A DNA stretch of 22,552 nt, from the NCBI GenBank assembly GCA_964386975.1, contig CAYLUS010000036.1:1-22552 (forward strand), in the 5' to 3' direction. Each line of letters opens with the position of its first letter. Within the stretch, counting starts at the first letter, position 1. Origin of the DNA: UBA6136 sp964386975 (GTDB lineage: Bacteria; Pseudomonadota; Gammaproteobacteria; Methylococcales; Methylococcaceae). The position numbers and the translations under genes are program-made. The notes below the pieces were generated by a model, which saw nothing but the letters and a program-made list of their open reading frames with translations, ran no database searches and was not told the DNA's origin. This document shows, piece by piece, positions 7,754 to 15,292 of the stretch.

Positions 7754-9862
7754 TTACGGCTGTAAAAGGATCTCTTCGAAGGATTGCAGAGGACCCTGTG
7801 CTGTCGTTCTGCCATTTTTGCCTACAGCAGGCAGCACTAAAAATTCATCACCCATGAGATTCGAACGAATGGCGTTTTGCTGATTACTGACGTTTTGAAC
7901 CGGTATCGTGAGTTCAGGGTGGGAAAAGACGCCACGTTCCCACCGCACGTCTTCATCGGTCAACGATTTTAGAAAATCAATCAGGCTGGCTTTTTCTGCG
8001 GGGGTGAATGGTTGCGGGAACACAAAAACAGATGAATGTCCTGGGTTGGTAACATTCCCCCCGCGACCATAAAAATCGATCACCTCTGAGAGATTCTTGA
8101 CGCTGCCGTTGTGAAAATAAGGACCCGTCAGTTCGACATTCCGCAAGGATGAAATCTTGAACGCGCCGGCCATGGCCGTGGCTGCCTTGCCATGATCAGG
8201 CTGCGCGCGTTCAGCCTTCAATGCCACGGGTCGGGGTACCAGTTCCAAATCTTTTGCGCCCTTACAGGTATTGCCTGGCGGCGTCCCCTTCGGGCGAATC
8301 AATTGTTGACGAGACCAGTCAGCCACAAATGGAACCTCGAAATCACAGGCATAGACCCGAACACCGTCAACGAGATAATTGCTGCGAATCGCAAGGGCGT
8401 TGAGATATTCCTCTGAGTAGGCAAGGGGAACGCCAAAATCATCGACACCGCCGGCGCCGATGTCATAGTCGGTTGGGACTACGCTGGTGTTGGCAAAGCC
8501 GACATCCTGTAGTTTTGGAACGCTGCCGGTGGGGCTTTCCGGGTCGATCTCGCGCCTTTGGACAAGCCGTGGAGCCGCACCCTTGGGTGTGTTGAGATAG
8601 GGCTCTGCGGCGGCGGTGAAGGCTGCCGTTCCGTGGCAGTTGAAACAGTGCCCATTGAGGAACACGTTTAGACCTTCGCGTTGGCTGGGGGTCAAGCCCG
8701 TTGGCACTTTTCCCGCATCTACAGGTGTGTCATAGGGCGAATGGTTTGAGATCAGTGTGCTTTCATAGGCCAATATGGAGAGACCGAAAAACATCGGCAG
8801 ATTGGCTTGGATCATGGTGTAGGGAACACCACTTGGGCTGGTGCCGAAGTTCCCATTGCCTGACCAGTAACGCTTGTCAAACGCTTTTCGTATCAACTCG
8901 CCATAGGTGACCTGAAGGCCCTTGCCATTCGGATTGGCCATCGGACCCAGTTCATAGTCCTCCGGGCTGACGGTTTGGTTTTCCAGGGCCTTTCGATCCA
9001 GTATCTTGACGGCCACATCAGCAAAGGTCCGCTTTTGGCAGGCCATTTCAACATCATTGTTAAGCGGAGCAACCGCCTGGGATGCCAGAGAGGCATCAGC
9101 CAGATTCAGGTTACGCTTGACAACTTTGCCAGAGGCTAGCCGGACCCAAGCGCCTGCTTTGCGATCCCTGAGCCCCCAGTTGTTCTCCCCGTTGAAAATG
9201 TTATTTGCCCGTCCATCCCAGAAGTTTCGGAAGTTGAACACCGCGTTGATGACGCTTGGCGCATTCCGGTCTGTGGTTTGCCTTGAATTCAGGCTTCCGG
9301 AATGAAAGATGGGGTCACTCAGTTCGGTACATTGATCAATAGATGTCCCTTGCGGCTCGGCTTTCAGGAACTGGCCCATGAAGGCCCCGCCAGAGCCGAC
9401 GACATCATCCGTGCTGAAAATGACTGGTGAATTCTTATCGCTTGGGTCCTGAAACTGCCAGGTTGGAAAGTCGGTGGGTTTCAACCGATAAGCGATGCCT
9501 CCAGTGCTTCCTGATGCGGTCAACTGGAAGGTCCTGGAGGTGGGTGAATTGACATGACGCTGGCCAGGATTCATCTGGTTGGTGGGCCGCGCATCGGCAC
9601 CGGCGTGATAGTGGCATGTTGCGCAGCTAACGCCATCACTGCCCAGGTTCTGGTCCCAGAAAAACGACTTGCCAAGCATCCGGGCTGCCGCTTCATCGAC
9701 AATGATGGGGCGTGGTCCCTTGGCCAGGCCTTTTACGGACGGGGGGCGAATGCCAATCAGATTGGCCGGCGGTTCGCCGTGCCCAAAGCTTGATTCGGAT
9801 GCCAACGTCAGGATGCTTATGGCAATCGCTGTCCATCTGATTTTCAGCCAACCCGCTTTCAT
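7754..9862 (-). CDS. Di-heme cytochrome c peroxidase family protein, SACCP/CorB-like (first paralogue)
   Basis: 702 residues with a Sec signal peptide (TAIAISILTLASESSFG). Haem-binding motifs are CATCH at 80-84 and CFNCH at 406-410. Other family landmarks are NFRNFWDGRANNIFNGE (about 210-226), FFGLSILAYESTLISNHSPYD (about 358-378) and the C-terminal GPYFHNGSVKNLSEV (about 580-594). A ribosome-binding site (GGGAAGA) lies just upstream of the ATG. It lies downstream of the CorA/MopE-like gene in the same orientation, as the di-heme CCP genes corB and SACCP do in Methylomicrobium album and Methylococcus capsulatus. An intrinsic terminator sits between the two genes. Haem attachment and export are strongly supported; the physiological electron donor and acceptor are unknown. 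Confidence 0.9.
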   Translation of the reverse strand: MKAGWLKIRWTAIAISILTLASESSFGHGEPPANLIGIRPPSVKGLAKGPRPIIVDEAAARMLGKSFFWDQNLGSDGVSCATCHYHAGADARPTNQMNPGQRHVNSPTSRTFQLTASGSTGGIAYRLKPTDFPTWQFQDPSDKNSPVIFSTDDVVGSGGAFMGQFLKAEPQGTSIDQCTELSDPIFHSGSLNSRQTTDRNAPSVINAVFNFRNFWDGRANNIFNGENNWGLRDRKAGAWVRLASGKVVKRNLNLADASLASQAVAPLNNDVEMACQKRTFADVAVKILDRKALENQTVSPEDYELGPMANPNGKGLQVTYGELIRKAFDKRYWSGNGNFGTSPSGVPYTMIQANLPMFFGLSILAYESTLISNHSPYDTPVDAGKVPTGLTPSQREGLNVFLNGHCFNCHGTAAFTAAAEPYLNTPKGAAPRLVQRREIDPESPTGSVPKLQDVGFANTSVVPTDYDIGAGGVDDFGVPLAYSEEYLNALAIRSNYLVDGVRVYACDFEVPFVADWSRQQLIRPKGTPPGNTCKGAKDLELVPRPVALKAERAQPDHGKAATAMAGAFKISSLRNVELTGPYFHNGSVKNLSEVIDFYGRGGNVTNPGHSSVFVFPQPFTPAEKASLIDFLKSLTDEDVRWERGVFSHPELTIPVQNVSNQQNAIRSNLMGDEFLVLPAVGKNGRTTAQGPLQSFEEILLQP

Positions 9863-9877
9863 AGTCTGTTCTTCCCG

Positions 9878-9918
9878 AAAAAAAACGGGTCTTCAGCACC
9901 GTGCGGCACTGAAGACCC
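9878..9918 (-). terminator. Rho-independent terminator between the copper protein gene and the CCP genes
   Basis: Read on the minus strand, a perfect 10-bp stem (GGGTCTTCAG / CTGAAGACCC, plus-strand arms 9887-9896 and 9909-9918) with a 12-base loop is followed by G and eight T residues (9885-9878). It lies 60 bases beyond the stop of the CorA/MopE-like gene and only about 15 bases before the start codon of the first CCP gene. Structurally it is a textbook terminator. Its position implies either partial readthrough into the CCP genes or attenuation. Confidence 0.9.
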
Positions 9919-9980
9919 AAAGACTGCACATCATCGCGTCGGATGCGTTTGATTGCAGATCATGGAGCTCTATCCACAGA

Positions 9981-10721
9981 TCAACGGACCAGTTCGACCT
10001 TTACTGAGATCGGAACATAGTTCGAATTGTTGTTGAAGCCACCGGCCAGTGTGGTGGACTTGTCGCCATTGGGGTTGATGCCCCCGAAAACGAACTGGTA
10101 AAGACCTCTTTTCGGGGCCTTGAACTGAACGACGACCTGCCCGGGAACGCCATCTGAAATAGGTTTGAATGACGGGTTTGACGGCCACCAGCACATTGCG
10201 GTTGCGCAAGGGGTACCCTGCATGCCGTCAGTGTCGAAGCCATTAGCCACCAGGTCCATCTCGATGGTACCGAGATTCTTGCCGGTGCTTTCATCAATCT
10301 GATTTGTCGCCTTGATGCTGTCGTACTGGATGTAGCTGTGTCCCGTAAACCAGTCGGAACTCGCATAGTTTTTGCCTGTCTTTCGTTCCCAAACGGTCAC
10401 GCCCGGGTGCATCGCGGGATTGCTGGAGGTCAGGGTAATCTTGTAGGTTTTATTACGCATCAACGATACCCTTCCCCACTTGGAAAAATGGGTCCAGCCC
10501 GCGTTGCCAAACCCTGGGTTGTACCAGGATGAAGGTTGGACCGCGGTATTGACCGGAACCCCGAGGCTATAAACAGTCTGGATAGGGCCGCCGGTCACGT
10601 TGCGGGTGGTTGCAATCGATGTTGCGGCGTTTGCAGAAACAGAGAACATGGCCGCCGTAGCAGCAATGACAAAGACAAAGACCGGAACCGGTGCCCGTTT
10701 TTTCATTAGAAAAACATTCAT
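9981..10721 (-). CDS. MopE/CorA-like copper-binding secreted protein
   Basis: From ATG 10721 the product has 246 residues with a Sec signal peptide (FVFVIAATAAMFSVSANA). An upstream extension to 10790 lacks support. The mature protein carries W-T-H at 76-78 in GWTHFSKWG; a W-x-H unit supplies the kynurenine (from Trp) and a His copper ligand in MopE* and CorA. Candidate second His ligands are His105 (AMHPGVTVWER) and His128 (FTGHSYIQYD). The distal half has DLVANGFDTDGM, a Cys pair (PCATAMCWW), and GLYQFVFGGINPNGD. Known family: copper(I)-binding, copper-repressible, surface-associated or secreted proteins of methanotrophs, encoded next to a di-heme CCP, exactly as here. It is distinct from the magnesium transporter that is also called CorA. 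Copper repression is inferred from precedent, not seen in the sequence. Confidence 0.75.
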   Translation of the reverse strand: MNVFLMKKRAPVPVFVFVIAATAAMFSVSANAATSIATTRNVTGGPIQTVYSLGVPVNTAVQPSSWYNPGFGNAGWTHFSKWGRVSLMRNKTYKITLTSSNPAMHPGVTVWERKTGKNYASSDWFTGHSYIQYDSIKATNQIDESTGKNLGTIEMDLVANGFDTDGMQGTPCATAMCWWPSNPSFKPISDGVPGQVVVQFKAPKRGLYQFVFGGINPNGDKSTTLAGGFNNNSNYVPISVKVELVR

Positions 10722-11099
10722 TACTAATATTCCAAAAGGAGTCAATAAAGTCAACGCGCCAACCCCAACGGGGCTTTCACTGATAGTCAAGCGCCACGGT
10801 TGAGGCTTGAATCCGCCAAGTAACGAACCCTGTACCGAGCGCCATTAAATAGAGCCATGACTGGCACGCATGATGCCACTCATGACGAGAAGCTATAAGC
10901 AGGGTTCATGCCAGCGCGTCATTGGGCGGCTTGAAGGGGGGCGCGGTAGGGCGGGGCACTGCAGAATGAGGGATATCACACACCTAATATGTGTATTGAC
11001 TCAATCATAGATGAGCGGGGACCTTGTGCTGGCTGGGGTTTTGCGACAGACCGCTTTCCGCTTTTACCCATGAACGGAGACGAACCCTGGCGCACGTTC
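10722..11099. other. 378-base intergenic region upstream of the copper protein gene
   Basis: No gene is supported here. The region separates the end of the barrel gene from the start of the CorA/MopE-like gene, both on the minus strand, so it should hold the copper protein's promoter. Short palindromes present are CCCC-aac-GGGG near 10762-10773, TGGCA-N7-TGCCA at 10862-10878, and ATTGA-C-TCAAT at 10995-11005. I found no convincing sigma-70 promoter. No T-tracted terminator follows the barrel gene. Confidence 0.5.
10862..10878. promoter_or_regulatory. Palindrome TGGCA-N7-TGCCA, possible operator or sigma-54-like element
   Basis: The 17-base sequence TGGCACGCATGATGCCA is a 5-bp inverted repeat about 140 bases upstream of the copper protein start. 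Read on the plus strand it also resembles a sigma-54 -24/-12 element (TGGCACG-N4-ATGC), but no plus-strand gene follows closely. On the minus strand the match (TGGCA...GTGCC, GG and GC 10 bases apart) is weaker but correctly oriented. Either reading is tentative. Confidence 0.3.
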
Positions 11100-12722
11100 T
11101 TAAAAACGAATTTCCGACTGGACATAGAAATAATTGACATTACTTTGGTCGGACGGTGCGCCGGGGGCATTCTTTGCAAAATCCCCCTTGATTAAAGCGG
11201 TCCATCCGCCTTCAAGGGCGATGTTTTCATGGGCGTCCCAGCGGGTTGCGAACTCGATGGTCTGGCCCATAAAGTCTCCGGCACTGCCGGTTGGATCGAT
11301 CAAACCTGCCGGTTGCCAGCCGGCTTTTGAATCGGCCATCCACCAGGCCCGGTAGGCAATAAATGTCGAAAGATCGCGGTGGGGAACCAGAAAAAGCCGT
11401 GCCCCCGGCGAATTGATGTTATTTCGGCTAAAGGGGCCAAAGATGCCGGTAGGCCCGTATTCCCAGCGGCGTGCCCCATAGAGGGTATCAAATGAACGGT
11501 TGACGCCATTTTGGCTGCCTCCGGTGGCATAGTCATACTGAATCAAAAGCCTTGGGTCCAGCGGTGCATTGAATGTATAACCGACCTGAAGATGTTCGAA
11601 ATAAGCCTCGACATCCATCTGTTTACCGGTCTGGGACAAGCGGGCCGATCCCGTCTGGCCGATCGTCTCGCCTTCAAAATCCCATTCCCCTTTGATTGGG
11701 TTTTTGAAAAACCGAAGACCGGGCGTGATCAGTTGCCGGTTGAGCGGCGTGTCCGAATTTTCTCCAAGGTAATAGATGTAGAGTTCTCCCCGTAACTTAA
11801 AGGGAAGCGCTTCGCTCTCCAGCAATCCACCCGCAAACACACTGCCCGGTAATTCAGAATCCCACGCCCAATCATTATTGACGAGTTGCGCCTTGTCCTT
11901 GGGAAGGCGCTGGACCGGTTGATTGGCAAACAATTGCAGATGCCAGTGCGCTTCGGGGTCTCTGAGCCTTATCAGAATGCCAGTAAAGGTGTTGGTGGTG
12001 TTGCGAAAGACATTACGGGCAACCAGACGTCGGCTGCCAAGGTCCAGGGTCATGCGGCCGGCCTTGGCCTCAAATCCAAGACCGGTCTCGCCAAGGCGTG
12101 TGGTCGAGAAGGCGCCATAGAGCTGGGCGAAGTTGCCCACGTTGACCATGGTATTGTTGACCGGCCAGCGCTCTGCAGCGCCGAATTGCCGTGCATCCCA
12201 AAATTCGAATCCGGCGCGAAATCCGCGTGTATGTGCCTCCATCCAGAGCACAGTCTGTAAGGGGATTTGATCTTGAGCCCCGGTCTGACCGCGTTGCCAT
12301 GGGGTGTCAAAGGTCTCGTAGCGGGTCCTTTGCTCAAGTGCGGCATCAAGCCACTCGGGAAGACGAAGTGCACGCTTGGCATTGATGGCTTCGTGGATCT
12401 CGAAGCGTTCCTTACCTGTCAACCAATCGTGGCGCTGGCTCATGCCGGCCGTCAGTCCCCAGCGATTCGGGCGTTTATACTCCGGCGGTGTCGTGCCGCG
12501 CGGATCCTCCGGAAAACGACTCGTCGGGCCATTAGGGGGAGAGCGCTTGGTTCTGGCATCCTGTTTCACAGATGGATTCGGGTCCCGGCCCATGGCATCG
12601 GTCATGGGCATCTGGGGTTGAATTCGGGGCGCTACCAGTGATGGGGCGGGTTTCTGGTCTTTTGTTTCGCCTGTGGCATCCAGTGCTACAAACAGCAGCA
12701 ACCCGATGATGCAGCGCGGCAT
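11100..12722 (-). CDS. Alginate-export-family outer-membrane beta-barrel porin
   Basis: The start is placed at ATG 12722 (GGAG about 10 bases upstream), giving 540 residues and a signal peptide (MPRCIIGLLLFVALDATGE); ATG 12752 would add 10 residues. After a Pro-rich, low-complexity N-terminal segment, the body alternates amphipathic strands with turns: RTRYETFDTPW, GFRAGFEFWDARQFG, LGFEAKAGRMTLDLGSRRLVARN, LIQYDYATGG, FIAYRAWWMADSKAGW. It ends in a terminal Phe (YVQSEIRF), the usual outer-membrane barrel sorting signal. The RMTLDLGSRRLVARN segment and overall layout fit the alginate-export (AlgE-like) barrel family. That family is broad, and the transported substrate is probably not alginate, since no alginate genes are nearby. 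It could serve the adjacent surface copper/haem cluster, but this is conjecture. Confidence 0.8.
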   Translation of the reverse strand: MPRCIIGLLLFVALDATGETKDQKPAPSLVAPRIQPQMPMTDAMGRDPNPSVKQDARTKRSPPNGPTSRFPEDPRGTTPPEYKRPNRWGLTAGMSQRHDWLTGKERFEIHEAINAKRALRLPEWLDAALEQRTRYETFDTPWQRGQTGAQDQIPLQTVLWMEAHTRGFRAGFEFWDARQFGAAERWPVNNTMVNVGNFAQLYGAFSTTRLGETGLGFEAKAGRMTLDLGSRRLVARNVFRNTTNTFTGILIRLRDPEAHWHLQLFANQPVQRLPKDKAQLVNNDWAWDSELPGSVFAGGLLESEALPFKLRGELYIYYLGENSDTPLNRQLITPGLRFFKNPIKGEWDFEGETIGQTGSARLSQTGKQMDVEAYFEHLQVGYTFNAPLDPRLLIQYDYATGGSQNGVNRSFDTLYGARRWEYGPTGIFGPFSRNNINSPGARLFLVPHRDLSTFIAYRAWWMADSKAGWQPAGLIDPTGSAGDFMGQTIEFATRWDAHENIALEGGWTALIKGDFAKNAPGAPSDQSNVNYFYVQSEIRF

Positions 12723-12898
12723 CCAGGCAATGCTCCGGAAGGGGATGGACATCAACTGAGGTCAAAGTGGCGTTTATAGCGAGTCTCGAACAAGGATACA
12801 CTGATTCAGAAAAGGTCCTGAAAGCCCCAAGGCAGAGGGGTTAAGCTCAACATCAAGGTCTGAGGCCAGCATCCATCGCCTGTGGGAGTGTCCGTCTG

Positions 12899-13642
12899 TT
12901 GCGAACCGTGCTCATCATTATCTTTGCGTTTGTCACGTTCAAAGTCCAATCGGAGACGGTTCGGATTGCTGTTGCCTCCAATTTTGCACGTCCTCTTGAG
13001 ACTCTGACGCAGGCGTTCGAGCGTGTGAGCGGCCACCATACGCGGGTGTCTTCTGCAGCAACAGGCACGCTCCGGATTCAGATTCAAAATGGGGGGCCCT
13101 TTGACGTCTTCCTTTCTGCCGATAGGGCAGCGCCGGCTAAGATGATCGAGGCGGGATTGGCATTGCCAGAGAGTCGGTTCACCTATGCAATTGGCAAACT
13201 GGCGCTCTGGTCAATGGACCCGGATCTGATTGACCCACAGGGCTTAGTGCTGAAGGTCGGTCGTTTTCGGCATTTATCAATCGCCAATCCCAAAACGGCG
13301 CCCTATGGCGCCGCAGCGGTGGAGGTCATGGCCCGCCTTGAACTCCTTCAGGATCTTAAGAGCAAATGGGTTCAAGGCGAAAATATCGCTCAGGCCCATC
13401 AGTTCGTGGCTTCTCATAATGCAGATCTGGGTTTTGTGGCGCTTTCGCAGGTGGTTTTCCCGGGGGTGATACCCGCAGGGTCACTCTGGATCGTACCGCA
13501 GTCGCTCTATAGCCCGCTGCGCCAGGACGCAGTCCTTCTGTCTCAGGGGAGTCACAACCCGGCAGCCTTGGCCTTTCTCGACTTTCTTAAAAGCGATGTG
13601 GCACGCCGGCTTATTGCTTCAATGGGCTATGGCCTTGATTGA
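12899..13642 (+). CDS. modA: ModA-like periplasmic molybdate-binding protein
   Basis: About 247 residues from TTG 12899 (GGGAG about 10 bases upstream); a GTG at 12908 is the alternative. A signal peptide (VLIIIFAFVTFKVQS) precedes the ModA signature VRIAVASNF and ligand-loop segments SSAATGTLRIQIQNGGPFDVFLSADRAAP, IANPKTAPYGAAA, and a C-terminal FLDFLKSDVARRLIASMGYGL typical of family ends. ModA captures molybdate (or tungstate) for the ModBC ABC transporter. No modB or modC follows: the gene ends within two bases of a transposon relic, so it is either an orphan or was separated from them. A molybdoenzyme gene (msrP) is about 5 kb away, a possible but unproven connection. Confidence 0.88.
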   Translation: MRTVLIIIFAFVTFKVQSETVRIAVASNFARPLETLTQAFERVSGHHTRVSSAATGTLRIQIQNGGPFDVFLSADRAAPAKMIEAGLALPESRFTYAIGKLALWSMDPDLIDPQGLVLKVGRFRHLSIANPKTAPYGAAAVEVMARLELLQDLKSKWVQGENIAQAHQFVASHNADLGFVALSQVVFPGVIPAGSLWIVPQSLYSPLRQDAVLLSQGSHNPAALAFLDFLKSDVARRLIASMGYGLD

Positions 13643-13917
13643 CATCCTCTCTCCTTGAAGGATGAGGATTCCTAGGGGGCTCAGGCGGCAGTTCGTGCTG
13701 CCTGATTCGCTTCGGCAGGTTCTTGGCCCGTCGCCCCGATAGCGGGCGAAGTATCTGCACAAGCGAACCGAGCGCGTCCCGCCCTGAGACTATTGATCGC
13801 CCCGACCAGATCGGCGTCGCCTTTGAAATCGCATTCAACACTGGCCTACCAATCACGGCACGATCGTGCCACGCTAATCACCCCCGCCCTGAACGACGGG
13901 GCTTTTCGCGCATTTAG
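13643..13917 (-). mobile_element. Internally deleted IS200/IS605-type (TnpB) element relic
   Basis: Between modA and the flavoprotein gene lies the 3' end of a tnpB (13681-13845, minus) bracketed by imperfect hairpins of the kind found at IS200/IS605 ends. On the tnpB 3' side the plus-strand arms are ATCCTC 13644-13649 / GAGGAT 13664-13669, around CCT..AGG. On the other side they are CCCCG 13882-13886 / CGGGG 13897-13901, followed by CTTTTCGCG. A perfect 14-bp palindrome, GGCACGATCGTGCC, lies at 13857-13870. No tnpA is present. TTTAA at the far end (minus strand, about 13920) could be the target-adjacent motif. It is a non-autonomous relic that could only move with help in trans. The exact ends are approximate. 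Confidence 0.7.
13681..13845 (-). pseudogene. tnpB: C-terminal fragment of an IS605 OrfB/TnpB nuclease gene
   Basis: The minus strand reads ASVECDFKGDADLVGAIN, then SLRAGRARFACADTSP, to a TGA at 13681-13683. The ECDFKGDADLVGAIN stretch matches the end of the TnpB zinc-finger and final RuvC-like segment (a 'C..CG...ADLVGAINiLRAG' pattern). Only about 54 residues survive; a TAG precedes the fragment, and the helical and RuvC parts with most catalytic residues are gone, so no nuclease is made. The region normally encodes the 3' scaffold of the omega RNA as well. Confidence 0.75.
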
Positions 13918-13947
13918 GTATTTAAACCTAAGTCGAGGTGGTGTGAT

Positions 13948-15102
13948 TCAGACGATGAAAGTATCGATTCCCTCAAGAAAGAGATCGTATTGTTTGTCGA
14001 TGAGTTCACGAAGCCCCAAGGCCACCCGGCCTTTGACGATCCGCCGTCTGGATCCCACCCAGCCAACAGCATCATCCGCACCCAGGCTGACGATGTAGCC
14101 CTTGTCACTGTGCAAATAAGGGCGAGGGATCGGTATCCGGCGTTCACTGGCCAGAATGTTACGGGCTATAAGCTTTCCCTTGCGTACGGCGGACTGGGCA
14201 CTAACAGTTGAGGGGATCGGGCCTTTAAAGCAGGCGACATCGCCGGCAGCCAGAAGCCGGGGGTAGGGTTTACCCTGCAAGAGAAGTTGGCCGAACAAAT
14301 TCACTTGGAGGACTTTCTGGGTGGTCGCGCCGGTCAGGGTGATCGTGACTCCGGATTGAAATTCATGTTGCTCTCCTTTGGAATTTTCAATTAGCAGTCT
14401 GCCCTTGCTCGTCCCCACCAGTCGCTTCCCCGGGTGATGATGAAGTCCTCTCGCGTCCATTTGCCTCAGTACGTACTCACCTATGCGCGGATCGAAGCGT
14501 TGGAGAGGCAATTGGCCTGTGTCTAGAAGATGGATCTGACGGGTATCACCGACTCGATCCAGATACTCTTTGAGCTCAAACGCGAACTGGATGCCGGTCG
14601 GACCTGCCCCTGCCACCGTGATAATGTCGCGGCCCCTGTTTCTGGGGGTGGATGCCGGTTCAAGGAGTGAATGCGGATCACCCACCAGAAATTCTCCAAG
14701 ACCCAAGCAGCCGGACATGCGAACAGGTCCTGCAGGGTCGCTCAGCCCTCCTGCCAGAACGAGATAATCGAAGTCAAGGGTCTGGCCTGCGACTTCGATG
14801 TGTCGGGTGGCAGCGATCTCAGGAAATTTTCCGGCCGTCAGAGAAACATCCGCTTTGATGAAGTCAAAATCATAAACACTGCTCAATTCTCTGAAAGGGA
14901 TCTGGATGAGGGGGCGAGGTGCTCTCAAGACCTCGTGCATGCGGGGTATCTTGACATGACAATCCCGGCGGTCGATGAGGGTGATCTTTGCCTCCGGTGC
15001 TTGTTTGCGAAGCGATATCAAGGCACAGAGCCCTGCGATTCCGCCGCCGATAATGACGACCCTGAGGGGGTCGTCTCCTGCTGCTGTTTGTTGGTGTGTC
15101 AT
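13948..15102 (-). CDS. NDH-2-like FAD-dependent pyridine nucleotide-disulfide oxidoreductase
   Basis: The start is ATG 15102, chosen for the strong ribosome-binding site GGAGG 8 bases upstream; longer frames to 15261 lack this. The product has 384 residues. It has an FAD-binding Rossmann motif VVIIGGGIAGL (about 15-25) ending in a strand with Asp (TLIDRRD), an NAD(P)H-binding GAGPTGIQFAFEL (165-177), and the second FAD motif LLAAGDVACF (283-292). This is the plan of type II NADH dehydrogenases, sulfide:quinone reductases and related flavoproteins. No cysteine pair diagnostic of sulfide:quinone reductase is seen. It probably moves electrons from NAD(P)H to quinone or another acceptor at the membrane face. 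It is divergent from the SRPBCC-LOV operon, with a 10-bp inverted repeat in the shared upstream region. The exact substrate is uncertain. Confidence 0.8.
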   Translation of the reverse strand: MTHQQTAAGDDPLRVVIIGGGIAGLCALISLRKQAPEAKITLIDRRDCHVKIPRMHEVLRAPRPLIQIPFRELSSVYDFDFIKADVSLTAGKFPEIAATRHIEVAGQTLDFDYLVLAGGLSDPAGPVRMSGCLGLGEFLVGDPHSLLEPASTPRNRGRDIITVAGAGPTGIQFAFELKEYLDRVGDTRQIHLLDTGQLPLQRFDPRIGEYVLRQMDARGLHHHPGKRLVGTSKGRLLIENSKGEQHEFQSGVTITLTGATTQKVLQVNLFGQLLLQGKPYPRLLAAGDVACFKGPIPSTVSAQSAVRKGKLIARNILASERRIPIPRPYLHSDKGYIVSLGADDAVGWVGSRRRIVKGRVALGLRELIDKQYDLFLEGIDTFIV

Positions 15103-15193
15103 GGATGTTCCCTCCGCACTCATCAGAGGGCCCTTAGGGAACGAAGTTCCAAATGGGTTGAAACTAAAGGTCTTTGCACAGGTCCATAAGGTA

Positions 15194-15260
15194 TGGGGAA
15201 TCACCTCTGACGGTTCAGCCACTCTCCCTCCCCCCCAGTGCTGTTCCGGTTGATTCCCCA
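15194..15260. promoter_or_regulatory. Perfect 10-bp inverted repeat in the divergent flavoprotein / SRPBCC-LOV promoter region
   Basis: TGGGGAATCA at 15194-15203 and its exact complement TGATTCCCCA at 15251-15260 are separated by 47 bases, a spacing better suited to two regulator sites than to an RNA hairpin. A second short palindrome, GGAAC-N3-GTTCC, lies at 15138-15150, just upstream of the flavoprotein start. No adjacent regulator gene is in the window. Confidence 0.4.
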
Positions 15261-15292
15261 ACTTTCTTTAGACCCACGGCTTGGAGTATCTG

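Noticed and set aside
10995..11005. ATTGACTCAAT palindrome
   Set aside because: It is short and lies far from the next start codon; it could easily be chance in a 378-base spacer.
15201..15261. N-terminal extension of the flavoprotein to 15261
   Set aside because: The GGAGG site 8 bases before ATG 15102 and the position of the FAD motif support the shorter protein; the extension runs through the inverted repeat region.
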